A stretch of DNA of 7,492 nucleotides from Actinomycetota bacterium (GCA_030839105.1 JAUZEI010000004.1:1-7492); one strand, 5' to 3'; numbered from the stretch's first letter, positions 1 to 6,597 are shown. Program-made: numbers and translations. Notes: generated from the sequence alone by a model not told the origin.

Positions 1-240
1 TCCACGACCTTCTTCGCGACGATCGCGAAACGCGTCGGCCCGTTTCTCAACGACACCAACTGGGTGAACACGGTGAACGACTTCGGCGCCATCGACGACA
101 CGTCGACGATCTACGCGTCGATCCACGAGGGCAAGTACGACGCCGACGACACCTACGGACTCGTCGCGTACGACCCGAAGGTCGGGGACGCGGGCGACTG
201 GAAGCACGTGACGCCCGTCCAGAACGTCTCCGGCACCTGA
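1..240 (+). CDS. C-terminal end of an ABC-transporter substrate-binding protein (Liv/HAAT type), 5' truncated by window
   Basis: Frame 1 is open from the first base to TGA at 238-240, giving the last 79 residues; start, signal peptide and most of the fold lie outside the window. The visible end contains the run ASIHEGKYDADDTYGLVAYD, followed by a GDWK motif and a short TPVQ-type tail. I associate this with the C-terminus of periplasmic-binding-protein type 1 proteins of branched-chain amino acid transporters in Actinobacteria. Such proteins are lipid-anchored or secreted, capture the ligand outside the membrane and deliver it to LivH/LivM. The gene points toward the permease/ATPase operon and ends 44 bp from its stop codon, so it has its own promoter but very probably serves the same transporter. 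The family call rests on a short fragment plus context; the ligand is unknown. Confidence 0.6.
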   Translation, partial: STTFFATIAKRVGPFLNDTNWVNTVNDFGAIDDTSTIYASIHEGKYDADDTYGLVAYDPKVGDAGDWKHVTPVQNVSGT

Positions 241-254
241 CTCCGTCCGGGCGA

Positions 255-268
255 CGGCGACTTCGCCG
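255..268. terminator. Small GC hairpin between convergent genes (weak terminator candidate)
   Basis: CGGCG (255-259) and CGCCG (264-268) form a perfect 5-bp stem around the loop ACTT. It lies in the 44-bp gap between the convergent stops at 240 and 285, where a shared terminator would be expected. There is no T-tract on either strand, so it is not a classical intrinsic terminator, and a hairpin this small arises easily in such GC-rich DNA. Confidence 0.2.
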
Positions 269-284
269 GGAGCGGGGCGGGGAC

Positions 285-3200
285 CTATACGACGGCGGGG
301 TTGACTTCGGGGTTCGCGTTCGAACGCTGGATCGCGCGGTCGTCGGTGCCGAGGTACGACGCCACGACGAGCGCGTCGGAGCGCACGGTCTCGGGGGTGC
401 CGTGCGCGATGATCGCGCCGGCCTCGAGGCAGTAGATCCGGTCGCTGATCGCCATGATGAGCGGCATGTCGTGTTCGACGACGACGAGCGTCGCGTCGAG
501 CTCGCGCTGGATCCGCTTGATGAGTGGTCCGAAGGCCTCGGCCTCCCGTTGAGCGACGCCTGCGGTCGGCTCGTCGAGGCAGACGACGCGGGGCCGCACC
601 GCGAGCATCGACGTCAGCTCGACGATCCGGCGCGTGCCCGTGGAGAGCTCGGCGATGAACCGGTCGGCGTAGCGGCCGAGGCCGAGGAAGTCGATGAGTT
701 CCGCGGCTTCCGAGCGCTTCGTGCGTTCCTTCGAGATCGATGTCGGTGCAAAGAGCAACGAGCCCCAGAACGACGTGCGGCCGCGCGCCTCGAGCGCGAG
801 CTGCACCGTCTCGCGCACCGTCAGCTCGGGGAAAAGAGTCGCAGCCTGGAAGGTGCGCCCGAGGCCGGCCCGGGCGCGCATATGGGGTAGCTGGCGGGAC
901 ACGTCCGCGCCGAGGAGCTCGACCTGACCACGGCTCGGCACGTAACCGCCGATCGCGTTCAGCAGTGTCGATTTCCCGGCACCGTTCGTCCCGATGAGGC
1001 CGATCACCTCGCCCGGCATCGCGTGGAAGTCGACGGCGTCGACCGCGACGATGCCGCCGAATTCGACGCTGAGTGCGACGGTGCGAACGACGCTGCCGTC
1101 GTCGTTCGTGGGCGCGGCACCGACCGCGCGCGCGGACAGCGATACCGGCGGCGCGGTCACCGACTTCACGGCTCGCTCCGGCAGTCGCTTCTCGAGCCAG
1201 CGCAGGATCACGCCGCGTAGGCCGTAGCCCAGCTGCGTGAACCCGCCCGGGATGTACAGCAACACGATGAGCAGTCCGAGACTCGAGGTGAGCAGCGGGA
1301 CGGTCTGGTTCTTCGGCCAAAAGAGGGGGAGGCCGACGACCCATATCGCGCCCATGACCGCGCCCGCGAGGCTGCCGAGCCCGCCGATGACGGCCAGCGC
1401 GACGATCGAGAGCGAGTCCTGCACGCGGAAGAACGCGTCGTGGTAGCTGAACGTCTGGACCGTGCCCGCGAGTACGGCGCCGCCGAGGCCGGCGAGGAAT
1501 CCGCTGACCGCGAACGCAGTGAGCTTCGTGCGCGTCGGTGACACCGTGAATGCGGCCGCGCCCGATTCGTTCTCGCGGACGCCGACGATCGCGCGGCCGA
1601 TGCCGGTTCGGCGTAGGTGGCCGATGAGGAGGAGTACGACGACAAGCGTGCCGAGGGCGAAGAAGTAGTACGCGCGGTTGTGGAGCGTCAGGTCGACGGG
1701 ACCGATCTTGCCGCGATCGACCTGGCCCGTGGTCGTGCCCTCCAGTCCGACGAGGATCGGGCGGGGAAAGATGTAGACCTCGGCCGCGATTGCGAACGCC
1801 ATGGTGCTGATCGCGAGCAACAGCCCACGGACGCGCAGCGCGCCGACGCCGACGGCCGCGGCGACGACACTGGCGATAGCCGCGCCCGCGATCACCGCGA
1901 GCACGAACGGCACACGGTGCACGGTGCCGGTCCGGTCGATCGCCGCGGGGAACACCACCGCGCCGGCGACGATGCACAGTGCGGCGGCGCCTCCGGCGAT
2001 GGCACGGACCCGCGTGCGCCGGTACCGGGCGAGCGCAATGCTGATCGCGACGGCCGCGAGCGCCACGAGCGCGAGTCCGGCGGCCATCGGGAAGGGGCGC
2101 ACTCCGCCCGCCGCAAGCCGGTTGGATCGCCAGCCGATGTTGAGCGTGACGCCGCGGATGAGGGAGCCGGCGCTCAGGGCGCCGAGCCCGGCGAACGCGG
2201 CCTGGCCGAGCGACAGTTGTCCGGCCCAGCCGGTCAGCACGGTCACCGAGACCGCGACGATCGCGGTCGCCAGGATCAATGCGTACGCCTGCTGGTGGGA
2301 GGACTGCGTGATCACGAACGGAGCGATGATCGCGACGACGAGCGCGATGCCCGCGGCGAGATTCGGCATGCGCCGCACCCACCACAGTTCGCGCAGGCGC
2401 TCGGGTACGGCGGGCACACGCGGCGCGAACGAGAAGCTGTCGGCGGTCGACGCGTCGGCGCGGCTGATGCGCGCGACGAGGAGCAGCACGACCAGGAACA
2501 ACACGAACTCGACCAGGCCCGGAGCATTGGGGAAGTTGTAGAGCAGCACCTGGTAGAGCACGCCGACGCCGACCGCGCCCGCGACGGTGCGCGGGAACGA
2601 CGTCATCCCGCCGATCAGGGCCGCGGTCAGCGCCAGCAGCAACGTCTCCGGGCCGACCTGCACGAGATCCGTCGTGCCGCCCTGCGTCGCGTAGAGCACG
2701 AGGGTGATGCCCGAGAGCAGACCGCCGATCGTCCAGATCGCGGTCGACATGAGCTTGGGGCTGATGCCCGTCATCCGGGCCAGGTCGGGGTTGGTCGCGG
2801 ACGCCCGCACCGCCTCGCCGAACACCGTGTGGCCGAGCAGCCACCACAGCGCGATCGTCACGATCGGCACGATGATCAGCGCCAGGATCTGCGGACCGGT
2901 GACAACGACGTTGGTGACCTGTAAGTGGAAGCCGCCGAGACGCAAGTGGAAGAGCGACGAGATCTTCCATTTCACGGTGAAGGGAGTGGGGAACACCGTC
3001 TGGAACTTGCCCGTGCGGTACTCGGGCAGCTGGCGCACGATCGCCTGCACCAACTCCGCGACGCCGATGGTCGCGACGAGCACGATCACGCGCGGCGCTT
3101 TGGCCAGACGGCGGATGACGATCATCTCGACCAGCGCGCCGCCCGCCGTCGTGGTGAGCAACGCGAGCACGAGCGCGAGCCAGTACGGGAAGTGCGACCG

Positions 3201-3389
3201 CACGACCATGATCGCGAGCAGCGCGGCGGCCGGGATGCCGAGGTCGGCGACCGCGAAGTTGATGATGCGCGTCGATCGGTAGACGAGGACGATGCCCATC
3301 GCGAGGACCGACACGATCAGGCCCTGAACGAACCCGATGAACAGCAGATTCGACGTCGTGATGTGCGGTTGGAGCAACGACCCGAGCAT
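285..3389 (-). CDS. Three-domain fusion LivH-LivM-LivG: branched-chain amino acid-type ABC permease/permease/ATPase
   Basis: This 1034-residue protein fuses three subunits that are usually separate. LivH-like permease is at ~1-307 (NFA motif near 44; coupling segment ~190-212). LivM-like permease is at ~340-722 (GWAGQLSLGQAAF near 387-399, LRVRG near 518-522, coupling segment ~597-620). LivG-like ATPase is at ~768-1017 after a polar linker. The ATPase has Walker A GTNGAGKST (800-808), Q-loop Gln848, Walker B VVCLDE (935-940) and H-loop His973. Its signature is LSTGT (915-919) instead of LSGGQ. The LivM part has ~70 extra residues with two additional hydrophobic stretches (~437-455 and ~463-483) between the QLSLG loop and LRVRG. 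The ATG at 3389 shares one base with the upstream TGA and has GGAGG 7 nt before it, indicating translational coupling. The protein should form most of an inner-membrane importer, needing LivF (next gene) and a binding protein. Family call strong; substrate (amino acid, amide or other small acid) unknown. Confidence 0.93.
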   Translation of the reverse strand: MLGSLLQPHITTSNLLFIGFVQGLIVSVLAMGIVLVYRSTRIINFAVADLGIPAAALLAIMVVRSHFPYWLALVLALLTTTAGGALVEMIVIRRLAKAPRVIVLVATIGVAELVQAIVRQLPEYRTGKFQTVFPTPFTVKWKISSLFHLRLGGFHLQVTNVVVTGPQILALIIVPIVTIALWWLLGHTVFGEAVRASATNPDLARMTGISPKLMSTAIWTIGGLLSGITLVLYATQGGTTDLVQVGPETLLLALTAALIGGMTSFPRTVAGAVGVGVLYQVLLYNFPNAPGLVEFVLFLVVLLLVARISRADASTADSFSFAPRVPAVPERLRELWWVRRMPNLAAGIALVVAIIAPFVITQSSHQQAYALILATAIVAVSVTVLTGWAGQLSLGQAAFAGLGALSAGSLIRGVTLNIGWRSNRLAAGGVRPFPMAAGLALVALAAVAISIALARYRRTRVRAIAGGAAALCIVAGAVVFPAAIDRTGTVHRVPFVLAVIAGAAIASVVAAAVGVGALRVRGLLLAISTMAFAIAAEVYIFPRPILVGLEGTTTGQVDRGKIGPVDLTLHNRAYYFFALGTLVVVLLLIGHLRRTGIGRAIVGVRENESGAAAFTVSPTRTKLTAFAVSGFLAGLGGAVLAGTVQTFSYHDAFFRVQDSLSIVALAVIGGLGSLAGAVMGAIWVVGLPLFWPKNQTVPLLTSSLGLLIVLLYIPGGFTQLGYGLRGVILRWLEKRLPERAVKSVTAPPVSLSARAVGAAPTNDDGSVVRTVALSVEFGGIVAVDAVDFHAMPGEVIGLIGTNGAGKSTLLNAIGGYVPSRGQVELLGADVSRQLPHMRARAGLGRTFQAATLFPELTVRETVQLALEARGRTSFWGSLLFAPTSISKERTKRSEAAELIDFLGLGRYADRFIAELSTGTRRIVELTSMLAVRPRVVCLDEPTAGVAQREAEAFGPLIKRIQRELDATLVVVEHDMPLIMAISDRIYCLEAGAIIAHGTPETVRSDALVVASYLGTDDRAIQRSNANPEVNPAVV

Positions 3390-5608
3390 CAGCCGCCCTC
3401 CGTCCCGAAGAACACGGCCCGGGCGAGGTCGTCCCGCTCGAGCAGCTCCTGGGCGTCGCCCTCGAACTTGACCGCGCCCTTCTCGAGGAAGATGGCGCGG
3501 TCGGAGATCGCGAGCGCGACGTTGAGCGACTGCTCGACGATGACCATCGTCTGGCCGCGGGCGCGCAGCCGATCGACGAGCTCCAGGAGTCGTTGCACGA
3601 CGACCGGTGCGAGCCCGAGCGACAGCTCGTCGATGAGGAGGATCTCGGGATCCTGCATCAGCACACGCGCCAGGGCGAGCATCTGCTGCTGGCCACCGGA
3701 CAGGCTCTTGGCGAGCTGTTTCGGCCGTTCCGCGAGCTCGGGGAAGAGCTCGAGCACATCGGTGATGCGCGCATCGATCTCACCTGCGGTACCGCCGCGG
3801 AGGCGCGCCGCGACCTTCAGGTTCTGCATGACGGTCAGGCTCGGGAACACGCCCTTGCCGCCGGGTAGTTGCACGATGCCGTGCTTCACCCGTTGCTCGG
3901 GCGCCACGAAGGTGATGTTGCGGCCGTTGAGCCGCAGCACGCCGCGCTCGGGAACTTCGAGTCCGCTGATGCAGCGCAGGATCGTCGACTTGCCCGCGCC
4001 GTTCGTGCCGAGCAGCGCGACGCACTCGCCTTTGTGCACCTCGAAGTTGACGTCGAAGAGCACCTGTACCGGTCCGTAGGAGAAGTCGGTGTTCACCATC
4101 TGGAGCACGGGAACGCGCGCGCCATCGGCCGCGCGCTTGCGCTGCTCCTCTTGCTCCTCCAGTAACTCCTCTACGACGAGCGAGAGGTCGTGGCGGATGA
4201 ACCGGGCCCCGTTCATCAACAACAGGCTGCCGACGATGCTCGTCGGCACCAAGAGGATGAAGACGGTGGTGCGCACCCCGAAGGAGTTCGTGAAGAAGCT
4301 GGCGAGGATCGCACCCCCGAACCCGCCGATGAACACGATGTACATCACGCCCATCGCGACCCCGAGCCCGCGGATCCGGTACGGGCACACCGCCTGCAGG
4401 ACCGGCGTGACCATGGCGAACGCGCACGCCGTGAGGACGGCCTGCGGTATGCCCCAGATCACGAACATCGTCGTGCTGTGGGTCGAGACCTGGAGGGGCG
4501 TGAAGATGGCGGACGGCAGGATCAGCAGCCCGACGAGGGTGAGCGCCTTCGGCGGGTTCTTGCGATAGGTGCGGTCGAAGTAGCGCCCGACCGGATAGAG
4601 GAACGGCACCGCGGTCCAGCCCGCGAGGCTCAGGATGAAGCCCCGGTGCAGCGTGTTCGTGACGTGCAGGGTGTCGTTCAGGTAGAGAACCTGCAGGCTG
4701 CCGAGCGCGAAGATGCCGAAGCCGAGCGCGGCGAAGGCGGAGATCGACGTGCGCACCGTGGAGATCTTCTTCAGCCGCGCGAACGCGGCCTCCATCGACG
4801 GCTGCATCGGGTGCTCGTCCTCGATGATCTCGCCGAGGACGTCGTCCTTCTCGTACTGGCCGCGCGGGGGTTCGCGCATGAAGAACGCGGCGATCGCAAC
4901 GATCCCGCCGGGAATGCCGAGGATGAAGAACGCCCAGCGCCAACCTTCCTTGCCTCCGACCCAGCCCGCGATCGCGCCGACCAGCACCGGGCTGAGGTTG
5001 CCCAGCACCTGCTGGCCGATATTCAAGGCCGCCGACATCCGGGCGCGGATACCGATCGGATAGTTGTCGGCGAGCAGCGGCTGGTGCACGGCGATGCCGT
5101 CCGCCTTCGCGACTCCGGTCACGCAGATGAGCCAAAAGAAGACGAATGCGCTGCCCGCGAGGCCGGAGAGGATCGTGAACAGCGCGGCCAGAAGGCTTGC
5201 GCAGGCGACGATCGGCACGCGCTTCATGCGGTCGGCGAGCCACCCCATCGGGATAGCGCCCAGCGCGTAGAAAAGGCTCGACGCGGAGGTGATGAACACG
5301 ACCGCCCCGTTGCTGATGTGGAACGCGGTGCGCAGCTCCGGTTCGAGCGTCTGCACCGCGTTCAAGGTGAGCTGGTCGAGCGAGATCAGCAAACCCAAGA
5401 TTACGAACATGCGGGTGCCGCCCTTGGCGAACGCCTCCTTGAAGTTCACCGGTTCGGAGTTGACGCCCGGGAGCAGATCGTCGGGGAAGATCACCTGTTC
5501 GCGCTCGCGCGCCTGGGCTTCTTGCCGCGCGGCCTCCTCGTCGAGGACCGCGGCGACGAGCGAGGCCGCGCTGCTCTCGGGCTCGCCCGTGGTTTGCAGA
5601 TCGGTCAC
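3389..5608 (-). CDS. MFS transporter fused to a LivF-type ABC ATPase
   Basis: I choose GTG at 5608 (739 residues) because GGGAG ends 5 nt after GAG... upstream of it at 5612-5618. An in-frame ATG at 5677 would give 762 residues but lies inside the likely promoter and adds an Arg-rich, low-complexity leader. In 762-residue numbering: a polar, charged N-terminus (~25-85), then about 12 hydrophobic helices (~89-490) forming a full major-facilitator carrier, with motif A GWLADRMKR (145-153) between helices 2 and 3 and REPPRG (268-273) after helix 6, resembling spinster-like MFS proteins. A Glu-rich, probably helical linker follows (~495-520), then a complete LivF ATPase (~527-762). The ATPase has Walker A GTNGAGKST (557-565), signature LSGGQ (659-663), Walker B ILLIDE (679-684) followed by LSLGLAP, and Gln715 in the H-loop (VEQ), as is usual for LivF. 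It is the first gene of the operon with LivHMG. LivF presumably energises that importer; what the MFS half carries is unknown. Confidence 0.9.
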   Translation of the reverse strand: MTDLQTTGEPESSAASLVAAVLDEEAARQEAQAREREQVIFPDDLLPGVNSEPVNFKEAFAKGGTRMFVILGLLISLDQLTLNAVQTLEPELRTAFHISNGAVVFITSASSLFYALGAIPMGWLADRMKRVPIVACASLLAALFTILSGLAGSAFVFFWLICVTGVAKADGIAVHQPLLADNYPIGIRARMSAALNIGQQVLGNLSPVLVGAIAGWVGGKEGWRWAFFILGIPGGIVAIAAFFMREPPRGQYEKDDVLGEIIEDEHPMQPSMEAAFARLKKISTVRTSISAFAALGFGIFALGSLQVLYLNDTLHVTNTLHRGFILSLAGWTAVPFLYPVGRYFDRTYRKNPPKALTLVGLLILPSAIFTPLQVSTHSTTMFVIWGIPQAVLTACAFAMVTPVLQAVCPYRIRGLGVAMGVMYIVFIGGFGGAILASFFTNSFGVRTTVFILLVPTSIVGSLLLMNGARFIRHDLSLVVEELLEEQEEQRKRAADGARVPVLQMVNTDFSYGPVQVLFDVNFEVHKGECVALLGTNGAGKSTILRCISGLEVPERGVLRLNGRNITFVAPEQRVKHGIVQLPGGKGVFPSLTVMQNLKVAARLRGGTAGEIDARITDVLELFPELAERPKQLAKSLSGGQQQMLALARVLMQDPEILLIDELSLGLAPVVVQRLLELVDRLRARGQTMVIVEQSLNVALAISDRAIFLEKGAVKFEGDAQELLERDDLARAVFFGTEGG
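3397..3401 (-). promoter_or_regulatory. Ribosome binding site of the LivHMG fusion gene
   Basis: GGAGG on the minus strand lies 7 nt before the ATG at 3389-3387, inside the last codons of the upstream MFS-LivF gene. With the TGATG stop/start overlap it fixes the start and suggests both fusion proteins are made in comparable amounts. Confidence 0.75.
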
Positions 5609-5611
5609 GGT

Positions 5612-5618
5612 CTCTCCC
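5612..5618 (-). promoter_or_regulatory. Ribosome binding site selecting the GTG start at 5608
   Basis: The minus strand reads GGGAGAG followed by ACC and then GTG, a good Shine-Dalgarno match at normal distance. No comparable site precedes the upstream ATG at 5677. The translation start, and so the length of the MFS-LivF protein, is chosen on this basis. Confidence 0.65.
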
Positions 5619-5622
5619 GATT

Positions 5623-5646
5623 GCCGGCGCCCTCCGGGGCGCCGGC
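5623..5646 (-). promoter_or_regulatory. Strong 5'-UTR stem-loop ahead of the transporter operon
   Basis: GCCGGCGCCC (5623-5632) and GGGCGCCGGC (5637-5646) are perfectly complementary 10-base arms around a 4-base loop, one of the strongest hairpins in the window. It lies between the predicted promoter (-10 at 5657-5662) and the ribosome binding site (5612-5618). In the operon mRNA it would fold almost at the 5' end, leaving the ribosome binding site free just downstream. Neither side has a U-tract, so an intrinsic terminator is unlikely. A 5' stabilising stem or a regulatory RNA element are the plausible readings; the function is inference. Confidence 0.6.
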
Positions 5647-5656
5647 GGGTCCGGGA

Positions 5657-5686
5657 ATCGTACGCCGGAACTGACATGCGTGTCAG
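5657..5686 (-). promoter_or_regulatory. Predicted sigma-70-type promoter of the MFS-LivF / LivHMG operon
   Basis: On the minus strand CTGACA (5686-5681; five of six to TTGACA) is followed after 18 bp by TACGAT (5662-5657; four of six to TATAAT). Transcription would start near 5650, giving a leader of about 40 nt to the GTG at 5608. This agrees with the start chosen there and argues against translation from the ATG at 5677, which would lie upstream of the transcript start. Confidence 0.5.
5671..5686. promoter_or_regulatory. 16-bp palindrome, candidate operator in the divergent promoter region
   Basis: CTGACATGCGTGTCAG has perfect 6-bp arms (CTGACA/TGTCAG) around a 4-bp centre. It covers the predicted -35 element of the minus-strand operon and lies about 40 bp upstream of the methyltransferase start. 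Position and symmetry fit a dimeric helix-turn-helix repressor site. No cognate regulator gene is adjacent in the window, and part of the symmetry may come from the -35 sequence itself. Confidence 0.4.
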
Positions 5687-5714
5687 GCTCGCACCCTGCC
5701 GGCCGCGTCGCAGC

Positions 5715-5720
5715 TAGCGT
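5715..5720 (+). promoter_or_regulatory. -10 element for leaderless transcription of the methyltransferase
   Basis: TAGCGT (TAnnnT pattern) ends 7 bases before the GTG at 5728, so transcription would begin at or very near the first base of the start codon. No purine-rich ribosome binding site precedes that GTG, which fits a leaderless mRNA, common in actinobacteria. No convincing -35 element is visible. Confidence 0.35.
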
Positions 5721-5727
5721 CTCGATC

Positions 5728-6396
5728 GTGCCTGCTCAACGCCCGCCCAAGTCGTTTCTCCTCTCGAGCGAGCTCTCCGAGTACATCGTCTCGCACGGCA
5801 CCCCGCCGGACGAGGTGCAACGGAAGCTCATCGAGGAGACCGCCAAGCTGGGGGCGGTGGCCGGTATGCAGATCGCGCCCGAGCAGGGCGCGTTTCTCAC
5901 GGTGCTGACGCGGCTCATCGGCGCGCGCCGCGCGATCGAGATCGGCACGTTCACGGGCTACTCGGCCCTGTGCATCGCGCGCGGGCTCCCCGACGACGGC
6001 CAACTCGTGTGTTGCGACGTCTCCGAGGAGTGGACGCAGGTCGGGCGCCGCGCCTGGGCCGAGGCGGGCGTCGCGGGCCGGATCGACCTACGGATCGCTC
6101 CTGCGCTCGAGACCCTGGCCGCGCTCTCGAACGCAGAGACGTTCGACCTCGCGTTCATCGACGCCGACAAGCCCAACTATCTCGGTTACTACGAAGCGCT
6201 GCTACCGCGCATCCGCGCCAACGGCGCCATCCTCGTCGACAACGTCCTTTGGGACGGCAATGTCATCAAGCCTGACGCCGACGACGAGAACACCCGGGCC
6301 ATCCGGGCCTTCAACGACCGGATCGCGGCCGACGATCGCGTCGACGTCGTGATGTTGCCGATCGCCGACGGCCTCGCGCTCGCCCGCAAGCGCTAA
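5728..6396 (+). CDS. SAM-dependent O-methyltransferase, CCoAOMT-like (methyltransferase family 3)
   Basis: The GTG at 5728 gives 222 residues, the usual length of this family; an in-frame GTG at 5680 would add 16 residues without family resemblance. Numbering from 5728, the SAM-binding motif is EIGTFTGYSA (71-80), an acidic loop CCDVSEEW follows (95-102), then FDLAFIDADK (139-148) and LVDNVLWDG (169-177). In caffeoyl-CoA O-methyltransferases Asp145, Asp171 and Asn172 of this pattern bind the divalent metal, and all are present, so the enzyme should be active. The N-terminal GTPPD and GMQIAPEQGAFL segments are typical of bacterial members. Such enzymes move a methyl group from SAM to a hydroxyl on catechol-like or other small acceptors; the acceptor here cannot be predicted. 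The gene is divergent from the transporter operon and shares its ~120-bp control region, so co-regulation is possible but unproven. It is cytosolic, with no signal peptide. Confidence 0.9.
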   Translation: MPAQRPPKSFLLSSELSEYIVSHGTPPDEVQRKLIEETAKLGAVAGMQIAPEQGAFLTVLTRLIGARRAIEIGTFTGYSALCIARGLPDDGQLVCCDVSEEWTQVGRRAWAEAGVAGRIDLRIAPALETLAALSNAETFDLAFIDADKPNYLGYYEALLPRIRANGAILVDNVLWDGNVIKPDADDENTRAIRAFNDRIAADDRVDVVMLPIADGLALARKR

Positions 6397-6469
6397 CGCT
6401 CCTGCCGTCTCCTCGCGACGCTTCGTCTCCGCGCGCCTGTTCATCGTCCCGAAATGCGCGGATGACCCG

Positions 6470-6509
6470 AATATCACGTATATGGAGGTAAAATCTGGGG
6501 AAATATAGA
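6470..6509 (+). promoter_or_regulatory. A+T-rich island with promoter-like elements upstream of the AbrB-like gene
   Basis: In 6470-6507, 26 of 38 bases are A or T, in sharp contrast to the surrounding DNA. It contains TAAAAT (6489-6494; five of six to the -10 consensus) and TATAGA (6504-6509). The nearest -35-like sequence, TGACC around 6463, is about 20 bp from TAAAAT, so the pairing is poor. The 201-bp gap 6397-6597 otherwise shows no convincing gene. AbrB-family proteins often bind A+T-rich DNA, so autoregulation here is a reasonable guess. Confidence 0.35.
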
Positions 6510-6525
6510 CGCAGGACCTCACCGC

Positions 6526-6559
6526 AGATGTGGAGTTGAGCTCGGAGATGCGGGTTGAG
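6526..6559 (+). repeat. Imperfect direct repeat with 20-bp period upstream of the AbrB-like gene
   Basis: AGATGTGGAGTTGAG (6526-6540) recurs as AGATGCGGGTTGAG (6546-6559), differing by one substitution and one deleted base. The start-to-start distance is 20 bp, about two helical turns, placing both copies on one face of the DNA 40-70 bp before the regulator's start. It may be a pair of protein-binding sites or a small chance duplication. Confidence 0.35.
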
Positions 6560-6587
6560 GCGTCCTTACTGACAGCCCAATCCCTGC

Positions 6588-6593
6588 GAGAGG
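6588..6593 (+). promoter_or_regulatory. Ribosome binding site of the AbrB-like gene
   Basis: GAGAGG lies 4 nt before TTG at 6598 and 10 nt before ATG at 6604. The spacing is slightly short for the first and slightly long for the second, so it does not by itself decide the start. Confidence 0.45.
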
Positions 6594-6597
6594 CAAG

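Noticed and set aside
1617..2924. Open frame of 435 codons on the plus strand, antisense to the LivH/LivM region
   Set aside because: Same Arg/Asp/Glu-rich shadow composition with no motif, lying opposite well-conserved permease sequence.
2925..4079. Open frame of 384 codons on the plus strand across the junction of the two transporter genes
   Set aside because: It spans the end of one real gene and the start of another on the opposite strand and shows only biased composition.
3780..5243. 487-codon open frame on the minus strand in another frame of MFS-LivF
   Set aside because: Arg/Pro/His-rich frameshift shadow; all MFS and ATPase motifs are in the frame ending at 3389.
5623..5646. Stem-loop read as an intrinsic terminator
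   Set aside because: No U-tract follows on either strand, and it lies upstream of genes on both sides rather than downstream.
4190..5674. Long open frame (494 codons) on the plus strand, antisense to MFS-LivF
   Set aside because: The translation is a low-complexity mix of Arg, Asp, Glu, Ala and His with no recognisable fold. This is what a GC-rich coding strand gives when read backwards; the minus strand holds clear MFS and ATPase motifs.
5609..5677. N-terminal extension of MFS-LivF from ATG 5677
   Set aside because: It lacks a ribosome binding site, encodes an Arg/Gly-rich tail and overlaps the predicted -35/-10 and stem-loop. GTG 5608 has a good ribosome site.
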